A DNA stretch of 64,000 nucleotides, from positions 1 through 64,000 of the forward strand of contig JAIXLE010000134.1 of the NCBI GenBank assembly GCA_026931725.1, written 5' to 3'. Positions within the stretch are counted from its first letter, which is position 1. Each line of letters starts with the position of its first letter. The DNA is from Bacteroidales bacterium. GTDB taxonomy: Bacteria > Planctomycetota > Planctomycetia > Gemmatales > Gemmataceae. Positions 60,346-64,000 of this stretch are shown here, piece by piece. A program made the position numbers and the translations under genes. The notes under the pieces are model-generated. The model had not been told where the DNA came from. It worked only from the letters and a program-made list of their open reading frames with translations, and did not search any database.

Positions 60346-60486
60346 CTAACCACCCAGGCGGAATATCACGCACAACCACCCTCCGCATCCTGAGGCCAGC
60401 GGAAAATCCGCTCCAATGGCTTGCGTGAGGGTTTTGTTCCTGCGAGAATCGTGTGTGAGATATTCCATTGCACATCTTTCTGTCGA

Positions 60487-61587
60487 TCAGTTGGAGTCGC
60501 ATTCCAGTCCAAACGTCGCGGCGACGGCGGCGTTGGTGATGCGTCCCGCGCGGACGTTGACCCCGGTTGCTAGCCCTGGGTTTTCTCGGCAAGCGGTGTC
60601 GATGCCACGATTGGCAAGCTGGAGCGTGTACGGCAGCGTCACGTTCGTAAGGGCGTAGGTGCTGGTACGGCCCACGGCTCCGGGCATGTTGGTCACGCAG
60701 TAGTGAACGATGTCATCCACGAGGAAGGTCGGTTGCGCGTGGGTGGTGGGTCGGCTGGTTTCGATGCAGCCGCCCTGGTCAATGGCCACGTCGATGACGA
60801 CCGCTCGGTACGGAAGGCGTTTCAGGTCTTCCCGGCGTACCAGATGCGGAGCCTTCGCTCCCGGAATGAGAACCGCGCCGATGACCAGATCGGCCCGGCT
60901 CAGGCAATCGAGGATGTTGTGCCGATTGCTGTACAAAGTGGTGACGTTCGGCGGCATGATTTCATCGAGGAAGCGGAGTCGATCGAGGTTGATGTCCAGC
61001 AGGAATACATTGGCCCCAATGCCTGCCGCGATTTTGGCCGCGTTCGCGCCGACGACTCCCCCACCCAGTACCACCACCGTAGCCGGGGCGACACCCGGTA
61101 CGCCAGCCAACAAGATACCACGGCCTTCCTGCGGGCGTTCGAGGTACTTGGCTCCTTCCTGGATGCTCATGCGGCCTGCGACTTCGCTCATCGGAGTCAG
61201 CAACGGCAGCCCGCCTCGGGCATCGCGGATCGTTTCATAAGCAATGGCCGTGATGCCAGCGTTCATGCAGGTGCGTGTCAGTTCTTCGCTGGCGGCAAAG
61301 TGGAAGTAGGTAAAAACCGTTTGCCCGGCCCGGAGGAACGGCCATTCCGTGGGCAGCGGTTCTTTCACCTTCACGATGAGTTCGGCCTGACCCCAGACTT
61401 CGGAGGCCGTGGGGGTGATCGTTGCGCCGTAAGCGGCGTACTGATCGTCCGTGATGCCGCTTCCCAGACCGGCTCCGGCCTGGATCAGAACCGAGTGACC
61501 CGCTCGGACCAGTTCTTCGACCCCGGCCGGGATCATCGCCACGCGGTATTCATCCGCCTTCACTTCACGGGGGACACCAATAATCAT
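60487..61587 (-). CDS. ald: Alanine dehydrogenase
   Basis: NAD-dependent alanine dehydrogenase interconverts L-alanine and pyruvate plus ammonia. The 366-residue protein begins MIIGVPREVKADEYRVAMIP and has the catalytic Lys75 (VKVKEPLP) and His96 (TYFHFAA), the NAD-binding VVVLGGGVVGANAAKIAAG and LLDINLDRL, DVAIDQGGCIETSRPTTH and the closing NMPGAVGRTSTYALTN. Length and motifs are normal. It lies 198 bases upstream of uvrA on the same strand. Confidence 0.97.
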   Translation of the reverse strand: MIIGVPREVKADEYRVAMIPAGVEELVRAGHSVLIQAGAGLGSGITDDQYAAYGATITPTASEVWGQAELIVKVKEPLPTEWPFLRAGQTVFTYFHFAASEELTRTCMNAGITAIAYETIRDARGGLPLLTPMSEVAGRMSIQEGAKYLERPQEGRGILLAGVPGVAPATVVVLGGGVVGANAAKIAAGIGANVFLLDINLDRLRFLDEIMPPNVTTLYSNRHNILDCLSRADLVIGAVLIPGAKAPHLVRREDLKRLPYRAVVIDVAIDQGGCIETSRPTTHAQPTFLVDDIVHYCVTNMPGAVGRTSTYALTNVTLPYTLQLANRGIDTACRENPGLATGVNVRAGRITNAAVAATFGLECDSN

Positions 61588-61781
61588 GAGCGCCTTCTGC
61601 TAAGAGAGAGTGGGGAACCAAGTGGAGAAGTCCGTGCGGACCCCGAGATAGCATAGGAACCCGCGTTCCGTTGTCCGCAGGTGATTACTGATCTGTTGTA
61701 CAGGAAGAAGCGGCGAAGTGGGAGGGGATCAGCTTCTGCACGAAAAGGCACGGGGGACGGTACTTCCGCGCGGAATCCCGC

Positions 61782-61815
61782 CCTCCCCCCGACTCTCTCC
61801 CCACATGGGGGGAGG
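61782..61815 (-). terminator. Terminator-like hairpin after the thioredoxin-like gene
   Basis: CCTCCCCCC (61782-61790) pairs with GGGGGGAGG (61807-61815) around a 16-base loop, 18 bases after the stop of the minus-strand gene. A separate perfect 12-base palindrome TTCCGCGCGGAA lies at 61764-61775. No T-run. Confidence 0.5.
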
Positions 61816-61832
61816 AAGCAAGTCTGGCTCGA

Positions 61833-62936
61833 TCAGTCCGTTTTCTCGCCCTTGAATGTGGCGATGCGGCGTTTCAAAAACTCTTTTTCTCGATCATTCT
61901 TGCTGACGGCGAGAGCTTTTTCGGCATACTCCACGGCTTTCTTGCTGTTGCCCGCGGCGTACTGCGAATCGGCGATGCCGTACAGCGCCAGAAAGTCCTG
62001 GTCGCCTTTTAGTTTCAGGTAGGCTTCCGCCGCCTTCAGTGAGATTTCGATATGTTTGTGTTCGGGGTTGACCTGAGGGGAGGCCCAGATGCCCCGCAAG
62101 CGGAACAGCGAGCGATCATTCTTTTTCGCCACCAGTTCCGGGATCAGTGTCTCGGCCAGCGGCTTGGCATCGTCGAATTTCTTCGCGCTGGCCAACATCA
62201 GCACCTTGTTGACACGGAAGGACGGTTTCTTGGCCTGATCCGGGTACTGCTGTTCGTACTCGGCGAGTTCGGCAATCGCGGTATCCGGGTTCTTCTCGGC
62301 CAGTTCGTAAATCGCATCGAGTGCTTCGCTGGCCTTCTTCATGGCGGCGATGTCTTCTTTCCCACGCCAAGTGCCCGCGATCACCTTGGGCAGGACATCA
62401 TCGAGTTCCGCCGGGTGGCCGATGAAGGCGATTTTGCCCCCTTTGTCGACGACGAACGAACAGGGAATCCCGTTGCGTCGGGCCGCTTTCATGTAGTCCG
62501 TGTAGGTTTTCGGGTTGTCGGAATAGGCGAACGCCAGGGGCATATCCTTGGCATCTTTCTCGACGAATTCTTTTACGTTCTCCAGGGAGTTGCTCGGATC
62601 CTTGGTGGAGAAGGCAATCGCAATCAGCCCTTTGTCCTCGTATTCATGCTGAAGCTCCGACAAGTGCGGCATCATGGCGATGCACGGCCCACACCAAGTC
62701 GCCCAGAAATCGACCACATACACTTTACCGGGTTCGTAATTGGTGACGCTTTTGCCCTTGAGCCATTCCGTCGCGGCGAGTGGCGGGGCAACATCCCCGA
62801 TGTCGAGCCGGGGTGTTTCTTTCTTCTCGGCATCCGGTTCGGACGCTGCGGTTGCCGCGGTCGCTTCGGTACTATTCCCAAACGAGCAGGCACTCAGCCC
62901 GCAGAGAAACGCAGACGCCAACAAAGTTCGCATCAT
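61833..62936 (-). CDS. TlpA-like thioredoxin-fold lipoprotein
   Basis: A 367-residue protein with a lipoprotein signal (lipobox LSAC near residue 17) followed by a Thr/Ala/Glu-rich linker. The thioredoxin-fold domain (about 45-190) has the redox centre WATWCGPC, KVYVVDFWATW and GIPCSFVVDKGGKIAFIGHP, typical of TlpA/ResA thiol-disulfide reductases in the periplasm. The C-terminal 170 residues are helical with TPR-like repeats (AAEAYLKLKGDQDFLALYGI, AVEYAEKALAVS). It probably reduces disulfides, for example in cytochrome maturation. The start at 62936 gives the lipoprotein signal. A TACAAT box lies about 45 bases upstream. Confidence 0.87.
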   Translation of the reverse strand: MMRTLLASAFLCGLSACSFGNSTEATAATAASEPDAEKKETPRLDIGDVAPPLAATEWLKGKSVTNYEPGKVYVVDFWATWCGPCIAMMPHLSELQHEYEDKGLIAIAFSTKDPSNSLENVKEFVEKDAKDMPLAFAYSDNPKTYTDYMKAARRNGIPCSFVVDKGGKIAFIGHPAELDDVLPKVIAGTWRGKEDIAAMKKASEALDAIYELAEKNPDTAIAELAEYEQQYPDQAKKPSFRVNKVLMLASAKKFDDAKPLAETLIPELVAKKNDRSLFRLRGIWASPQVNPEHKHIEISLKAAEAYLKLKGDQDFLALYGIADSQYAAGNSKKAVEYAEKALAVSKNDREKEFLKRRIATFKGEKTD

Positions 62937-62978
62937 CAACCTCCCGTGGAAATCCGAATCCTGGTGAAGCATTCAGAC

Positions 62979-62984
62979 ATTGTA
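62979..62984 (-). promoter_or_regulatory. Candidate -10 box TACAAT before the TlpA-like gene
   Basis: TACAAT on the minus strand, 43-48 bases before the ATG at 62936. Confidence 0.4.
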
Positions 62985-63136
62985 CAGACGATCGCACCCG
63001 TGGAATCCATCACGAATTCTCATGGGTGCAGGCCGATTATTGGGAATACCCAGATCAAGCCGAAATCTTGCGACTCGCCCGATAATCTTGTCACGACGAA
63101 CGAACCCAGGCAGCTACCGTATACCTCCGGGGTGAG

Positions 63137-63142
63137 TACAAT
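63137..63142 (+). promoter_or_regulatory. Candidate -10 box TACAAT before pepF
   Basis: GAGTACAATC lies 36-41 bases before the pepF ATG at 63178. Confidence 0.4.
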
Positions 63143-63177
63143 CTCCCGATGTTCCTACGGCCACAGGAGATATGCAC

Positions 63178-64000
63178 ATGTCCAATTCCGATACCACGCG
63201 GTTGCCGAATCGAGCAGAAGTTCCGGTCGAACAGACCTGGGATCTGAGCAGCCTATTCCCATCCGATACCGCATGGGAGGCAGAGTTCCAGAAATTTTCG
63301 GAGCAGACCGGCGGGTACGCCGCCTTCCGGGGCACGCTCCACCAATCCGCCGCTCGGGTACGGGAATGTTTGGAGTTGGATTCTCAGATCGAACGGCTCG
63401 GCGACCGTTTGGGAACATATGCCTTTCTGAAAACAGCCGAAGACGTGGCGAACAGTACCTATCAGGGGATGAAAGGACGTTATCTCGGTGTGGCCAGCCG
63501 GGCAGCGGAGGCGGCGAGCTTCCTGCGGCCAGAACTGCTGGCAATCCCCGATGATCGGATGCAAGCCTTCATGGCTGATCCCGTGTTAGCCGATTATCGT
63601 CTGGTTCTGGAACGGTTATTGCGATACAAACCACACACGCTCAGTGAATCGGAAGAACGCTTGCTCGCCATGCAAATCGAATCCGCGCAAACCCCACGCA
63701 ATGTCTTCGATCAATTGACGAACGCGGATATGAAGTTTGGAACAATCAACGTGTCCCCCGGCCAAACCATCGAACTGAGCCACGGCAGTTTTGCGAAGTG
63801 CCTGGAAAGCCCGGATCGGGCCGTACGACGACAAGCCTTCCATCAATACTATCAGGTATTCACCGATCACGAGAATACATTGTCAGCCACGCTCGCGGGG
63901 TCCATTAAGCAAGGTGTCTATCAATCGCGTGTGCGATCGTTTTCATCGGCGCGGTCGGCTGCTTTATTCCCAGATGTTGTACCGGAAAGTGTGTATGATA
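63178..64000 (+). CDS. pepF: Oligoendopeptidase F, N-terminal part (runs off the window)
   Basis: The frame is open to the right edge, giving 274 residues of an M3-family oligoendopeptidase F. VEQTWDLSSLFPSDTAWEAE, LGTYAFLKTAEDVAN, QGMKGRY, RYKPHTLSESEERLLAMQ and HGSFAKCLESPDRAVRRQAF are typical of the helical N-terminal half. The zinc-binding HEXXH lies beyond the window. The ATG at 63178 is seven bases from AGGAGA (63165-63170); another ATG at 63172 is too close to it. It should cut short peptides in the cytoplasm. It is divergent from the TlpA-like gene. Confidence 0.9.
   Translation, partial: MSNSDTTRLPNRAEVPVEQTWDLSSLFPSDTAWEAEFQKFSEQTGGYAAFRGTLHQSAARVRECLELDSQIERLGDRLGTYAFLKTAEDVANSTYQGMKGRYLGVASRAAEAASFLRPELLAIPDDRMQAFMADPVLADYRLVLERLLRYKPHTLSESEERLLAMQIESAQTPRNVFDQLTNADMKFGTINVSPGQTIELSHGSFAKCLESPDRAVRRQAFHQYYQVFTDHENTLSATLAGSIKQGVYQSRVRSFSSARSAALFPDVVPESVYD

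Noticed and set aside
62052-63177. Long plus-strand frame ahead of pepF
   Set aside because: It runs opposite to the TlpA-like gene and changes to a different frame from the real pepF start at 63178.

Overview
The window is GC-rich chromosomal DNA from a planctomycete, most likely of the family Gemmataceae. The lineage call rests on a prepilin-like DUF1559 protein, an FG-GAP repeat protein with an N-terminal LESLEDRLTPA tag, a DUF1549/DUF1553 cytochrome-like protein, a secreted gluconolactonase/esterase pair, long secreted glycosidase and hydrolase proteins, and loosely packed genes on both strands. No rRNA, tRNA, CRISPR array or complete insertion sequence was recognised.

Layout. 1-5 kb: a partial membrane protein, two ROK-family sugar kinases, trpF, a DUF104/PIN toxin-antitoxin pair, a HisN-type phosphatase and the wreck of an Rpn-family nuclease gene. 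5-10.6 kb: a secreted cupredoxin, pyrG, a secreted protein with two EEP phosphatase domains and a PhoD-like phosphatase. 10.8-14.9 kb: a compact plus-strand group (DUF1559, MFS transporter, PhyH dioxygenase, ArsI-like lyase fused to part of a methyltransferase). 15-24 kb: pyrF, a zinc-finger protein, a sarcosine-oxidase-type enzyme, two tandem TerB-like proteins, an MFS/spermidine-synthase fusion, a Nudix hydrolase and a PafA-like lipoprotein. 24-30.3 kb: parB with a near-parS site upstream, a structured non-coding stretch, a PseG-like protein, palindromic repeats, polX and a ceramidase-like protein. 30.4-35 kb: an orphan gene, purM, and an AT-richer type II restriction-modification pair. 35-42 kb: secreted proteins, bacterioferritin and its ferredoxin, and the DUF1549/DUF1553 protein. 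42-50 kb: a small winged-helix-like protein and a translationally coupled pair made of a 1683-residue GH2-type glycosidase and a YjhG/YagF-type sugar-acid dehydratase. 50-64 kb: a zinc-ribbon membrane protein, a large secreted hydrolase-like protein, a 2324-residue double UvrA, alanine dehydrogenase, a thioredoxin-like lipoprotein and the start of an oligoendopeptidase F.

How genes work together. Housekeeping nucleotide and amino-acid genes (trpF, pyrG, pyrF, purM, ald, hisN) are scattered singly, as is usual in planctomycetes. Accessory content includes phosphate scavenging (PhoD, EEP, PafA), polysaccharide and sugar-acid breakdown, iron storage and release (Bfr, Bfd) and DNA protection (restriction-modification, UvrA, PolX). 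The most unusual items are the fused double UvrA with a roughly 350-residue C-terminal extension, the ArsI-methyltransferase fusion, a row of stem-loops exposing GGA in their loops, and a family of AACCGGGG/CCCCGGTT palindromes found after genes. All functions are read from sequence features and family knowledge; no database search was run.
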